Positions 17,497-28,622 of a DNA stretch of 64,000 nt are shown piece after piece (positions within the stretch are counted from its first letter, which is position 1; every line of letters begins with the position of its first letter). Source of the DNA: Burkholderia sp. 8Y (lineage in GTDB: Bacteria; Pseudomonadota; Gammaproteobacteria; Burkholderiales; Burkholderiaceae). Position numbers and translations under genes: made by a program. Location of the stretch: the NCBI RefSeq assembly GCF_902506145.1, contig NZ_LR733520.1, positions 188,580 through 252,579 of the forward strand, read 5' to 3'. The notes beneath the pieces were generated by a model. It saw nothing but the letters and a program-made list of their open reading frames with translations, did no database searches and was not told the DNA's origin.

Positions 17497-19569
17497 TCAG
17501 TGAGACTGGCCCGGTTTCTGTTGATCGATGCCGGGGCCCGAGCGGCGGCGCACGGTCGGCTTGCCGGTGCGAGCGGCCGTCTGAGCGGTTCCGCGCGGCG
17601 CGGCGGGAGCGCGCGTCTTGCCTTGGCTGCGGGCGGCAGGAACAACTTCCTCGACGACCGCTTCGTCGCCGCGCTGCGCCGCGAGATAAGCCGCGGCGGC
17701 GGATTCGGCGCTCGCGCCTTCCGGACGCCACACTTGCCCGATAGCCAGCGACTTCAGCTTCTTCTTGCCGCCGTACCACAGATTCACGAGGCCGCGCGAG
17801 AAGAACACGGCCGAGAACATCGACGTCAGAATGCCGATACAGTGCACGACCGCGAAGCCGCGCACCGGGCCGGAGCCGAACGCGAGCAGCGCAAGACCGG
17901 CGATCAGCGTGGTGACGTTCGAATCGAGAATCGTCGCCCAGGCGTGCTTGAAGCCTTCCTGAATCGCGGTCTGCGGCGGCGCGCCGTTACGGAGTTCTTC
18001 GCGGATACGCTCGTTGATCAGCACGTTCGCGTCGATCGCCATACCGAGCGCGAGCGCGATAGCGGCGATGCCCGGCAGCGTCAGCGTAGCCTGCAGCATC
18101 GAAAGAATCGCGACGAGCAAGAGCAGGTTCACCGACAGCGAGAGCATGGAGATCAGGCCGAACAGCATGTAGTACACGACCATGAAGACGGCGATCGCGG
18201 CGAAACCGTACGTGACCGAATCGAAGCCCTTCTTGATGTTGTCCGCGCCAAGGCTCGGTCCGACCGTGCGTTCCTCGATGATGTCCATCGGCGCCGCGAG
18301 CGAGCCGGCGCGCAGGAGCAGCGCGAGGTCGGTGGCGGCTTGCGGCGTGGGCTGGCCGGTGATCTGGAAGCGGTCGCCGAGTTCGGACTGGATGGTCGCG
18401 ACCGTCAGCACTTCGCCCTTGCCCTTTTCGAAGAGCACCATGGCCATCGGCTTGCCGATGTTGTCGCGCGAGACCGCGCCCACCGCGCGCCCGCCGGCCG
18501 AGTCGAGACGGATGTTCACGGACGGACGCTGGTGATCGTCGAAGCCCGCGGAGGCGTCGATGATGCGGTCGCCGGTGAAGATGACCTGCTTGCGCAGGAA
18601 AACGGTGCGGTCGCCCTGCTTGAAGGCTTCGTCGCCGGGAGGAACGGGATCGTTCGGGCCAGAAGCGTACGTGTTGACCGGATCGGCAAGGCGCGCTTCG
18701 AGCGTCGCCGTGCGGCCGATGATGTCCTTCGCCTTCGCCGTATCCTGCACGCCCGGCAGTTCGACCACGATGCGGTCCGAGCCTTGTTGCTGGATCACCG
18801 GCTCCGCGACGCCGAGTTCGTTCACCCGGTTATGCAGCGTCGTTATGTTCTGCTTGAGCGCGCCGTCTTCCACGGTCCGCTGCGTGCCCGCCGAAAACAT
18901 GCCGACCACCTGAACGCCGTCGCCGCCCTGACGCGTCGTCCATTGAAGCTCGGCGACGCCAGTGGAAAGCAGCGTGCGCGCATTGTCCGCGACCGCCTGA
19001 TCCGAGAAATTCACGACGACTGATTGCCCCACGCGATTCACGCCGCCATCGCGAATGTTGCGATCGCGCAGGTAAGTGCGCGCGTCGGCGGCGTCCGAAT
19101 CCAGCTTCTTGTTCAGCGCGCCGGCCATGTCCACCTGAAGCAGGAAGTGCACGCCGCCGCGCAGATCGAGACCGAGATACATCGGCAGCGCGTGCAGGGC
19201 CGTCAGCCAGCGCGGCGAGGCGCTTTGCAGGTTCAGCGCGACGATGTAGGCCGGGTCGGTCGGGTCGCTGTTGAGCGATTTCGTCAACAGATCCTTCACG
19301 CGCAACTGCGTGTCGGTGTCCTTCAGGCGCACGCGGATGTTCCCGTTGGTCTGCGAATTGTCGAACGTGACTTCGTCGGCCGTGATGTGGCTCGCGGCGA
19401 GCGCGCCTTCCACATTGGCGAGCGTGGATGAATCCAGCTTGACGGTCGCCTTGCCGCTCGACACCTGCACGGCGGGCGCTTCGCCGAAGAAATTGGGGAG
19501 CGTGTACACGAGGCCGATGACGAGCGCCACCAGCATCACGACATACTTCCAAAGGGGATAACGATTCAT
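17497..19569 (-). CDS. secD: Protein translocase subunit SecD
   Basis: 690-aa partner of SecF. N-terminal helix at about 9-29 (YVVMLVALVIGLVYTLPNFF), large periplasmic domain including GLDLRGGVHFLLQVD, then five helices with IALALGMAIDANVLINERIRE. The protein is longer than the usual 610-620 residues because of a C-terminal tail of roughly 75 residues after FSRGLVNLWYGGKKKLKSLA. That tail is rich in Ala, Arg, Pro and Gln, likely cytoplasmic and disordered. Confidence 0.96.
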   Translation of the reverse strand: MNRYPLWKYVVMLVALVIGLVYTLPNFFGEAPAVQVSSGKATVKLDSSTLANVEGALAASHITADEVTFDNSQTNGNIRVRLKDTDTQLRVKDLLTKSLNSDPTDPAYIVALNLQSASPRWLTALHALPMYLGLDLRGGVHFLLQVDMAGALNKKLDSDAADARTYLRDRNIRDGGVNRVGQSVVVNFSDQAVADNARTLLSTGVAELQWTTRQGGDGVQVVGMFSAGTQRTVEDGALKQNITTLHNRVNELGVAEPVIQQQGSDRIVVELPGVQDTAKAKDIIGRTATLEARLADPVNTYASGPNDPVPPGDEAFKQGDRTVFLRKQVIFTGDRIIDASAGFDDHQRPSVNIRLDSAGGRAVGAVSRDNIGKPMAMVLFEKGKGEVLTVATIQSELGDRFQITGQPTPQAATDLALLLRAGSLAAPMDIIEERTVGPSLGADNIKKGFDSVTYGFAAIAVFMVVYYMLFGLISMLSLSVNLLLLVAILSMLQATLTLPGIAAIALALGMAIDANVLINERIREELRNGAPPQTAIQEGFKHAWATILDSNVTTLIAGLALLAFGSGPVRGFAVVHCIGILTSMFSAVFFSRGLVNLWYGGKKKLKSLAIGQVWRPEGASAESAAAAYLAAQRGDEAVVEEVVPAARSQGKTRAPAAPRGTAQTAARTGKPTVRRRSGPGIDQQKPGQSH

Positions 19570-19700
19570 GGGGATGGCCGAACAGAAAGTTGGCTTCGGG
19601 GGAGAGCGCGTCCGGCGTTATGCGCGACGAGCCGGTTGAGTGACTCGTTTGACTCGGAGGACTCGGAGCGAGGCCGCGCCGGACGCGAAAGAATCTGGCC

Positions 19701-20030
19701 TTACAGCGACTTGATGGTGCCCTTGGGGAGAATAGTCGTGACGGAAGCCTTTTGCACCGTGATTTCCGTGCCTTCGGCGATTTCAACGCCGACATACGCT
19801 TCGGACACCTTCGTCACCTTGCCGACGATACCGCCGTTGGTCACCACTTCGTCGCCCTTGGCCATGGCGGCCAGCATGTTGCGATGCTCCTTCTGCCGCT
19901 TCATCTGCGGACGGATCATGATGAAGTACAGCACCGCGAACATCAGGATCAGGGGCAGGAAGCTCATCAGGCTCGATTCCGCGCTGCCTGCGGTGGCGCC
20001 TTGTGCAAAGGCATTGGAAATGAACGACAC
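19701..20030 (-). CDS. yajC: Sec translocon accessory subunit YajC
   Basis: 109-aa single-span protein of the SecDF-YajC complex. Membrane helix at about 20-40 (SLMSFLPLILMFAVLYFIMI) followed by the highly conserved RPQMKRQKEHRNM and GDEVVTNGGIVGKV motifs. It lies 131 bp upstream of secD. The 195 bp between it and tgt (20031-20225) show no gene. Confidence 0.96.
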   Translation of the reverse strand: MSFISNAFAQGATAGSAESSLMSFLPLILMFAVLYFIMIRPQMKRQKEHRNMLAAMAKGDEVVTNGGIVGKVTKVSEAYVGVEIAEGTEITVQKASVTTILPKGTIKSL

Positions 20031-20225
20031 GTTGGTCTCTCCGTTATACGTCGAAATGGCGATTCAAAAAACAGGCTCAGAAATTAGCCCGACATTCTAC
20101 CACCCGCCCATGTCGGCAAGCCGCCGGAATGCGCTTTGGCATCAAGCCGTTAGGCCCGCGCGAGCGGTTTTGGCGAGCGATAGAAAGGCAATTGTAATGC
20201 CGGCCGCGCCGCAGCCGGCGAAGGC

Positions 20226-22480
<2,255 letters not shown>

Positions 22481-22579
22481 GGCTTGAAGTCGTGCGAACG
22501 AAGCTGATACCAGGCATCAAACAGCACCAGCAGGCACCAGCGCCGAACAAACCTCACATTGTACTTGCGAAGAGATTAG

Positions 22580-24787
22580 ATGCCTTTGTCCGACCGTCGC
22601 CTGTCATCCCCGGCCGATGCGCTTGCGAGCGCCGAGCCTGGCGCCACGCTCGCGGCGGGGCCGGCGGCCAAGCGCGCCGAGAGCGCCAAGAGCGGCGACG
22701 ACGCGGCGAAGAAGCCCAAGCCCGTCGTCAAGACCGCGGACAAGCTCGCGAAACTCGGCCTCAAGTCGGACATCGACCTCGTGCTGCATCTTCCGATGCG
22801 CTACGAGGACGAAACGTCGCTCACCCCGATCGCCGAACTGATCCCCGGCGACATTGCGCAGACCGAAGGCATTGTGTTCGACAACGAGATTGCCTATCGG
22901 CCGCGACGCCAGTTGCTCGTCAAGATTCAGGACGACGCCGGCGACGAACTGACGCTCCGCTTTCTGAACTTCTACGGTTCGCAGGTCAAGCAGATGGCCA
23001 TCGGCACGCGTCTGCGCGTGCGCGGCGACGTGCGGGGCGGCTTCTTCGGGCTGGAAATGGTGCACCCGGCGGTGCGCCCCGTCGATGGCGATACGCCGTT
23101 GCCGCAGGCGCTCACGCCGGTCTATCCGTCGACCGCGGGCATTTCGCAAGGATATTTGCGCAAGGCCATCGACAATGCGCTCACACGCGTCTCCTTGCCC
23201 GAACTCCTGCCGGAGCCGGTCGCGCGCGCGCATCTTGCGCCGCTGAATCTGCCGGGACTCTTCGACGCCGTGAAGACGCTGCATCACCCGCGCGCGGATT
23301 CCGACGAAACCGCGCTCATCGACGGCACGCATCCGGCGTGGACGCGCATCAAGTTCGAGGAACTCCTCGCGCAGCAGCTTTCGTTGAAGCGCGCCCACGC
23401 CGAGCGCCGCACGCGCGCCGCGCCCGCCATGCCGCGCCGCGCCGCAACCGATGCCGATTCGCTCGTCACGCGCCTGCTGCGTGCGCTGCCGTTCCGGCTG
23501 ACCGGCGCGCAGGAGCGCGTCGTCGCGGAGATCGCGGGCGAACTGACGCTCGCGTATCCGATGCAGCGCCTTCTGCAAGGCGATGTCGGCAGCGGCAAGA
23601 CCATCGTGGCGGCGCTCGCGGCGGCGCAGGCCATCGACGCCGGTTATCAGGCCGCGCTCATGGCGCCGACTGAAATTCTCGCGGAACAGCACGCGCGCAA
23701 GCTGAGGGGCTGGCTGGAACCGCTCGGCGTGTCGGTGGCGTGGCTCGCCGGCAGTCTTAAGGCGAAGGAGAAGCGCGCCGCGTCGGAGGCGGCGGCGCTC
23801 GGCACGGCGCAACTCGTCATCGGCACCCACGCGATCATCCAGGACACGGTCGAATTCGCGCGTCTCGGCCTCGTGATCGTGGATGAGCAGCATCGCTTCG
23901 GCGTCGCGCAGCGGCTCGCGTTGCGCGCGAAGGCGCAGAAAGCCGCCGACGGCGCGCGCGACTTCCAGCCGCATCAATTGATGATGTCCGCGACGCCCAT
24001 TCCCCGGACGCTGGCGATGACGTACTACGCGGATCTCGACGTGTCCACCATCGACGAATTGCCGCCGGGCCGCACGCCGATTCTGACCAAAATCGTCTCC
24101 GATGGCCGGCGCGACGAAATCATCGGCCGGGTGCGCGAGGCGGCGCTCACCGGGCGGCAGGTCTACTGGGTGTGTCCGCTGATCGAGGAAAGCGAGACCT
24201 TGCAGCTGCAGACGGCCGTCGAGACGTACGAGACGCTCGTCGCCGCGCTGCCCGAACTGCGCGTCGGGCTGGTTCACGGGCGGCTCGCGCCCGCCGAGAA
24301 AGCCGCGGTCATGGATGCGTTCACGCGCAACGACGTGCAATTGCTGGTGGCGACCACCGTGATCGAAGTCGGCGTGGACGTGCCGAATGCGTCGCTGATG
24401 GTGATCGAGCACGCGGAGCGCTTCGGCCTCGCGCAGTTGCATCAGTTGCGCGGGCGCGTGGGGCGGGGCAGCGCGGCGTCCGTCTGCGTGCTGATGTATT
24501 CCAATCCGCTGTCGCAGACGGCGCGCGCGCGCTTGCAGACGATGCGCGAAACCACCGACGGCTTCGAGATCGCGCGGCGCGATCTCGAAATACGCGGTCC
24601 CGGCGAATTCCTCGGCGCGCGTCAGTCGGGCGAGGCCATGCTGCGATTCGCGAGTCTGGAGCAGGACGGCTGGCTGATCGAGCCTGCGCGGGAGGCGGCG
24701 CAACAGATGCTCGACGCGTTCCCGGAGGCGGTCGAACGGCATCTCGCGCGGTGGCTCGGCGCACGCGAGCAGTATCTGAAGGCATAG
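22580..24787 (+). CDS. recG: ATP-dependent DNA helicase RecG
   Basis: 735-aa superfamily 2 helicase that remodels stalled forks and Holliday junctions. Wedge/OB domain in the N-terminal third, then Walker A LQGDVGSGKTIVAALAAAQA (about 331-350), DEQH box VDEQHRFG (about 434), motif III MSATPIPRTLAMTYYADLD, and motif VI HQLRGRVGRG. An Ala/Lys-rich N-terminal extension of about 45 residues precedes the conserved KLGLKSDIDLVLHLPMRYED. The recG-oxyR order recurs in related genomes. Confidence 0.97.
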   Translation: MPLSDRRLSSPADALASAEPGATLAAGPAAKRAESAKSGDDAAKKPKPVVKTADKLAKLGLKSDIDLVLHLPMRYEDETSLTPIAELIPGDIAQTEGIVFDNEIAYRPRRQLLVKIQDDAGDELTLRFLNFYGSQVKQMAIGTRLRVRGDVRGGFFGLEMVHPAVRPVDGDTPLPQALTPVYPSTAGISQGYLRKAIDNALTRVSLPELLPEPVARAHLAPLNLPGLFDAVKTLHHPRADSDETALIDGTHPAWTRIKFEELLAQQLSLKRAHAERRTRAAPAMPRRAATDADSLVTRLLRALPFRLTGAQERVVAEIAGELTLAYPMQRLLQGDVGSGKTIVAALAAAQAIDAGYQAALMAPTEILAEQHARKLRGWLEPLGVSVAWLAGSLKAKEKRAASEAAALGTAQLVIGTHAIIQDTVEFARLGLVIVDEQHRFGVAQRLALRAKAQKAADGARDFQPHQLMMSATPIPRTLAMTYYADLDVSTIDELPPGRTPILTKIVSDGRRDEIIGRVREAALTGRQVYWVCPLIEESETLQLQTAVETYETLVAALPELRVGLVHGRLAPAEKAAVMDAFTRNDVQLLVATTVIEVGVDVPNASLMVIEHAERFGLAQLHQLRGRVGRGSAASVCVLMYSNPLSQTARARLQTMRETTDGFEIARRDLEIRGPGEFLGARQSGEAMLRFASLEQDGWLIEPAREAAQQMLDAFPEAVERHLARWLGAREQYLKA

Positions 24788-24926
24788 GCGGCGAACTTGC
24801 CGGCGTTTCGTCGGTCCCTATTTGATTCGCGGGTTTTGCCAGCGCGCCGGAAATCCACATTGTCTAACCGGCGTTCGCAGGTGTATAACTCAAACCTATT
24901 GAATCCATGTCTTCCATTGGTCCCCA

Positions 24927-25886
24927 ATGACGCTCACTGAATTGAAGTACATCGTCGCGGTGGCGCGCGAGCGGCACTTCGGCCGCGCCGCCGAGGCGTG
25001 CTTCGTCAGCCAGCCGACGCTGTCGGTGGCAATCAAGAAACTCGAAGACGAACTGAACGTGCAGATCTTCGAGCGCGGCACGAACGAGGTCAGCGTCACG
25101 CCGATCGGCGAGCAGATCGTCACGCAGGCGCAGCGCGTGCTCGAACAGACGCTCGCCATCAAGGAGATCGCCAAGCAGGGCAAGGATCCGCTGGTCGGGC
25201 CGCTGCGGCTGGGCGTGATCTACACGATCGGGCCGTATCTCCTGCCGACGCTCGTGAAGCAGATGATCAAGTCGGTCCCGCAAATGCCGCTGATGCTCCA
25301 GGAAAACTACACGCTCAAGCTGATCGAACTGCTGAAGCAGGGCGAAATCGACGTGGCGATCATGGCGCTGCCGTTTCCCGAAACGGGGCTGATGGTGCGC
25401 GCGCTGTACGACGAGCCGTTCGTCGTCGCGATGCCGTCGGGTCACGCGTGGGAGAACCGCAGCAAGATCGATCCGGACGATCTCAAGCAGGAAACCATGC
25501 TGCTGCTCGGCAGCGGTCATTGCTTCCGCGATCACGTGCTCGGCGTTTGTCCGGAACTGATGCGCTTCTCGCAGAACGCTGACGGCATTCAGAAGACCTT
25601 CGAAGGCTCGTCTTTGGAAACGATCCGGCATATGGTCGCGAGCGGCGTCGGCATCACGGTGCTGCCGCGCATGTCGGTCATGGAAGTGAAGCCTCACGCG
25701 CCGGGCATCGATTCCGGCTTGCTCAGTTACGTCGCGTTCGACGAGCCGGTGCCGGATCGGCGCGTCGTGCTCGCCTGGCGAAAGAGTTTCACGCGACTGC
25801 CAGCAATCGACGCCATTTCCGATGCCATTGCCGCGTGTGATTTGCCGGGCGTTAAAAAGCTGGATATGCCGGTGGCGGTGAATTAA
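24927..25886 (+). CDS. oxyR: Hydrogen peroxide sensor and regulator OxyR
   Basis: 319-aa LysR-type regulator. Helix-turn-helix at about 17-40 (HFGRAAEACFVSQPTLSVAIKKLE). The peroxide-sensing cysteines are exactly at the E. coli positions, Cys199 and Cys208, in GSGHCFRDHVLGVCPE. It therefore should form the regulatory disulfide and activate peroxide-defence genes. Catalase and dps lie just downstream and are obvious targets. A terminator follows. Confidence 0.96.
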   Translation: MTLTELKYIVAVARERHFGRAAEACFVSQPTLSVAIKKLEDELNVQIFERGTNEVSVTPIGEQIVTQAQRVLEQTLAIKEIAKQGKDPLVGPLRLGVIYTIGPYLLPTLVKQMIKSVPQMPLMLQENYTLKLIELLKQGEIDVAIMALPFPETGLMVRALYDEPFVVAMPSGHAWENRSKIDPDDLKQETMLLLGSGHCFRDHVLGVCPELMRFSQNADGIQKTFEGSSLETIRHMVASGVGITVLPRMSVMEVKPHAPGIDSGLLSYVAFDEPVPDRRVVLAWRKSFTRLPAIDAISDAIAACDLPGVKKLDMPVAVN

Positions 25887-25911
25887 GCGACTGGGTTTCG
25901 TTATCGAATCG

Positions 25912-25944
25912 AACCGCGTTCTCCAAAGGGACGCGGTTTTTTTT
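25912..25944 (+). terminator. Intrinsic terminator after oxyR
   Basis: AACCGCGT and ACGCGGTT form an 8-bp stem with an 11-base loop, followed by an uninterrupted T-run to 25944. It lies 26 bp past the oxyR stop. Confidence 0.92.
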
Positions 25945-26087
25945 ATTTGCAATTGCCGGCGACAGATGCGGTTTGTGTTTTTTGGTTGATTCCTGGCTTT
26001 GAGGATAAACATTAGTTCTATCGCGCCCTAAAATCCCGCTCCCGGGGTGGCCCGTGCGCTGCGCCTAATAACAGAACGAGGATAACA

Positions 26088-26459
26088 ATGGGATTTTTCG
26101 AAGCAGTTCGCGTCGCTTTGATTCAGAAATTCGCTACATTCAAAGGCCGTGCGCGCCGTTCGGAGTATTGGTACTTCCAGCTTTTCGCGACAATTGTCTG
26201 GTTTTTCGGATTCCTCATCGCGCAAATGACAGGGCATTCGGCAGTCGCCTTTCCGGTCGCGTATATCCTTATTCTCGTGCTAATTCTGCCGAATCTCGCT
26301 GTCACCGTTCGACGACTGCATGACACCGACCGCTCCGGATGGTTATACCTCGTTGCGTTCGTGCCGGTCGTCGGCAATATCGTGGTGCTGGTCTGGGTGT
26401 GCTCGCGCGGCACCGAAGGCGTGAACCGCTACGGCTCCGATCCGCTCAGCAGCGTGTGA
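26088..26459 (+). CDS. DUF805 family membrane protein
   Basis: 123-aa small inner-membrane protein with the DUF805 pattern: an N-terminal FATFKGRARRSEYWYF motif, three or four membrane helices and the central TVRRLHDTDRSGW signature. The start has a GAGGAT ribosome-binding site. The C-terminal CSRGTEGVNRYGSDPL is also typical. The function of the family is unknown. It is isolated from oxyR by a terminator and lies upstream of the catalase block. Confidence 0.92.
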   Translation: MGFFEAVRVALIQKFATFKGRARRSEYWYFQLFATIVWFFGFLIAQMTGHSAVAFPVAYILILVLILPNLAVTVRRLHDTDRSGWLYLVAFVPVVGNIVVLVWVCSRGTEGVNRYGSDPLSSV

Positions 26460-26486
26460 CGCCCTGACGGCCCCCCGCGCCGTCCG

Positions 26487-26530
26487 CCTATCGAATAAAT
26501 AAAATTAATCGAATGGCGTCATTCGATAGG
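26487..26530. promoter_or_regulatory. Palindromic operator region upstream of the catalase locus
   Basis: CCTATCGAAT (26487-26496) and ATTCGATAGG (26521-26530) form a perfect 10-bp inverted repeat separated by 24 bp. A third half-site, ATCGAAT (26508-26514), makes a nested 7-6-7 inverted repeat with 26521-26527 and an 18-bp direct repeat with the first. The 44-bp span and the adjacent peroxide genes suggest binding of a multimeric regulator such as OxyR. The spacing does not follow the E. coli OxyR consensus, so identity is open. Confidence 0.55.
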
Positions 26531-26538
26531 TTTGATAA

Positions 26539-26591
26539 GCTCTGTTCCCAGAGAGCCGCCCGGCTCTGACACAAGATAAGAGGAACAGAGC
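26539..26591 (+). promoter_or_regulatory. Structured 5' leader overlapping an ORF ribosome-binding site
   Basis: GCTCTGTTCC (26539-26548) is perfectly complementary to GGAACAGAGC (26582-26591). Inside lies a second hairpin AGAGCC-GCCC-GGCTCT (26552-26567). The 3' arm overlaps the AGAGGAA ribosome-binding site of the ORF starting at 26593. Alternative pairings exist: 26563-26568 GCTCTG can pair with CAGAGC at 26586-26591, and 26539-26543 with 26549-26553. This could be an RNA switch or thermometer controlling entry of ribosomes; alternatively it is a DNA operator. Confidence 0.5.
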
Positions 26592-26592
26592 G

Positions 26593-26703
26593 ATGACATC
26601 CCCGGAGCCAGCCACGAACAGTACCGCTCAAGCATCGACGCCGTGGTTCGAACTGCGCGCCGTCGCGCTCGACGTCCTCGCCGCCTTCGCCCGAACCGCG
26701 TGA
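26593..26703 (+). CDS. Candidate 36-aa small protein or leader peptide before catalase
   Basis: Short ORF starting [18 protein letters not shown] and ending LAAFARTA, with a good AGAGGAA ribosome-binding site 7 bases before the ATG. It ends 58 bp before the catalase ATG and lies within the same probable transcript. I recognise no family. The composition (Ala, Thr, Ser, Pro, then a hydrophobic helix-like [15 protein letters not shown]) allows either a real small protein or a translated leader. Support comes only from the ribosome-binding site and its position behind a structured leader. Confidence 0.45.
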   Translation: MTSPEPATNSTAQASTPWFELRAVALDVLAAFARTA

Positions 26704-26761
26704 GCGAACAGCACCCGACGCCTCCCTCATCCCAAGCCAACTCAAAACCCGGAGCATCACG

Positions 26762-28252
26762 ATGACGACCCAACGACTCACCACCGCCAGCGGCGCGCCC
26801 GTCGGAGACAATCAGAACTCGCAGACGGCCGGTCCGCGCGGCCCCGTGACGCTGCAGGATTTCTGGCTGATCGAGAAACTCGCGCATTTCGACCGTGAAG
26901 TGATTCCCGAGCGCCGCGTGCATGCAAAAGGTTCCGGCGCGTTCGGCACGTTGCGCGTGACGCACGATATCTCGCGCTATACGAAGGCGAAGCTCTTCTC
27001 CGAAATCGGCAAGGAAACGCCCATTTTCATGCGCTTTTCGACGGTCGCCGGCGAACGCGGCGCAGCCGACGCCGAACGCGACGTGCGCGGCTTCTCCATC
27101 AAGTTTTATACGGAAGAAGGCAACTGGGACGTGGTCGGTAATAACACGCCGGTGTTCTTCATTCGCGATCCGCTTAAGTTTCCCGACTTCATTCACACGC
27201 AAAAGCGCGATCCGTACACGAACCTGCGCAGCAATGTGGCGGCGTGGGACTTTTGGTCGCGTCACCCCGAGTCGCTGCATCAGGTGACGATTTTGATGAG
27301 CGATCGCGGCATTCCGAAGAACTATCGGCAGATGCACGGCTTCGGTTCGCACACCTTCTCGTTCATCAACGCGGATAGCGAGCGTTTTTACGTGAAGTTC
27401 CACTTCAAGTCGCAGCAGCCGCTCGAAAACTTCACGGACGCCGAAGCGGCCGCGGTGATCGCCGCCGACCGCGAAAGCGCGCAGCGCGATCTCGTGGATA
27501 ACATCGACCGCGGCAACTTCCCGCGCTGGAATTTCCGCGTGCAGATCATGCCGGAAGCCGACGCGGCGACGTACCGCATCAATCCGTTCGACATCACGAA
27601 AGTTTGGCCGCATAAGGACTATCCGCTGATCGATGTCGGCGTGATCGAACTGAACCGCAACGCCCAGAACTATTTCGCGGACGTCGAGCAGTCGGCGTTC
27701 ACGCCGGCGAACGTGGTGCCGGGCATCGGCTTCTCGCCGGACCGGCTGTTGCAAGGGCGCCTCTTTTCGTACGGCGACACGCAACGCTATCGGCTCGGCA
27801 TCAATCACCATCAGATTCCGGTGAACGCGCCGCGCACGCCGGTGGCGAATCCGTTCCATCGCGATGGCGGGATGCGCGTCGACGGCAATCTCGGCGGGCG
27901 CGTGAACTACGAGCCGAACCGCTTCGGCGACTTCGCGCAGGATGCGAGCGTCAACGAGCCGCCGCTCGCGGCGGGCGCGGTGGACCGCTACGACCATCGC
28001 GAGGACGACGATTACTACAGCCAGCCCGGCGCGCTCTTTCGCCTGTTCGACAAAGCGCAGCGCGAGCGCCTCTTCGGCAACATCGCGCGGCACATTCATG
28101 GCGTGCCGAACGAGATCGTCACGCGGCAGATCGAGCATTTCCGCCGCGCCGATCCGGCTTATGCGCAAGGCGTCGCCGATGCGCTCGCCCGGCTCGGGCA
28201 ACGGATCGACGTGAACAAGGACATCGACGAAGAAGACACGGCCGCTGTCTGA
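26762..28252 (+). CDS. katA: Monofunctional heme catalase (small-subunit type)
   Basis: 496-aa catalase that dismutates hydrogen peroxide. Active-site His54 in [12 protein letters not shown], Asn127 in [12 protein letters not shown], and the proximal heme ligand Tyr337 in [14 protein letters not shown] are all present with the expected spacing. Length and lack of a C-terminal flavodoxin-like domain place it among small-subunit, NADPH-binding clade 3 enzymes. A GGAG ribosome-binding site precedes the ATG. OxyR control is likely from context: oxyR lies 0.9 kb upstream and dps is downstream. Confidence 0.96.
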   Translation: MTTQRLTTASGAPVGDNQNSQTAGPRGPVTLQDFWLIEKLAHFDREVIPERRVHAKGSGAFGTLRVTHDISRYTKAKLFSEIGKETPIFMRFSTVAGERGAADAERDVRGFSIKFYTEEGNWDVVGNNTPVFFIRDPLKFPDFIHTQKRDPYTNLRSNVAAWDFWSRHPESLHQVTILMSDRGIPKNYRQMHGFGSHTFSFINADSERFYVKFHFKSQQPLENFTDAEAAAVIAADRESAQRDLVDNIDRGNFPRWNFRVQIMPEADAATYRINPFDITKVWPHKDYPLIDVGVIELNRNAQNYFADVEQSAFTPANVVPGIGFSPDRLLQGRLFSYGDTQRYRLGINHHQIPVNAPRTPVANPFHRDGGMRVDGNLGGRVNYEPNRFGDFAQDASVNEPPLAAGAVDRYDHREDDDYYSQPGALFRLFDKAQRERLFGNIARHIHGVPNEIVTRQIEHFRRADPAYAQGVADALARLGQRIDVNKDIDEEDTAAV

Positions 28253-28302
28253 GTCCGCTGCGGCGGCGGCAACGGTCGTACGGGAAACAAGGAGAAAGGA
28301 TC

Positions 28303-28467
28303 ATGACCCAGACACTGAACATCATCGGCCAGGCGGTGGATCGCCTGGAAGCGACGAGCCGCCGGGCAACGCGCGGTGCGCGCGTCGCACTCGCATTCGG
28401 AATCGTGGCGGCGGCATACGGGCTCGTCGTCGCGAGCGCGCTGCATGGCGCGGGCGGATTCGCCTGA
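28303..28467 (+). CDS. Small single-span membrane protein between catalase and dps
   Basis: 54-aa protein with an excellent AAGGAGAAAGGA ribosome-binding site 2-13 bases before the ATG. It begins [20 protein letters not shown], an amphipathic helix, followed by a hydrophobic helix at about 29-48 ([20 protein letters not shown]) and a short GAGGFA end. It starts 50 bp after the catalase stop and is likely cotranscribed. I recognise no named family. It may assist the peroxide-defence locus, but only the context says so. Confidence 0.75.
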   Translation: MTQTLNIIGQAVDRLEATSRRATRGARVALAFGIVAAAYGLVVASALHGAGGFA

Positions 28468-28622
28468 CGCCATCTTCTGCGCCGGCGGGCGGCAAAGCCT
28501 TGCCGCACAAGGAAAGCGCCACGTTTCTAAGCTACACTGTCGGGCGCTCGAAACGCCGCACGGCGAAACAATGCGTCGCGCGCGACAGCACCACGTTCGA
28601 ATCACTCTTTCACGGAGTCATC

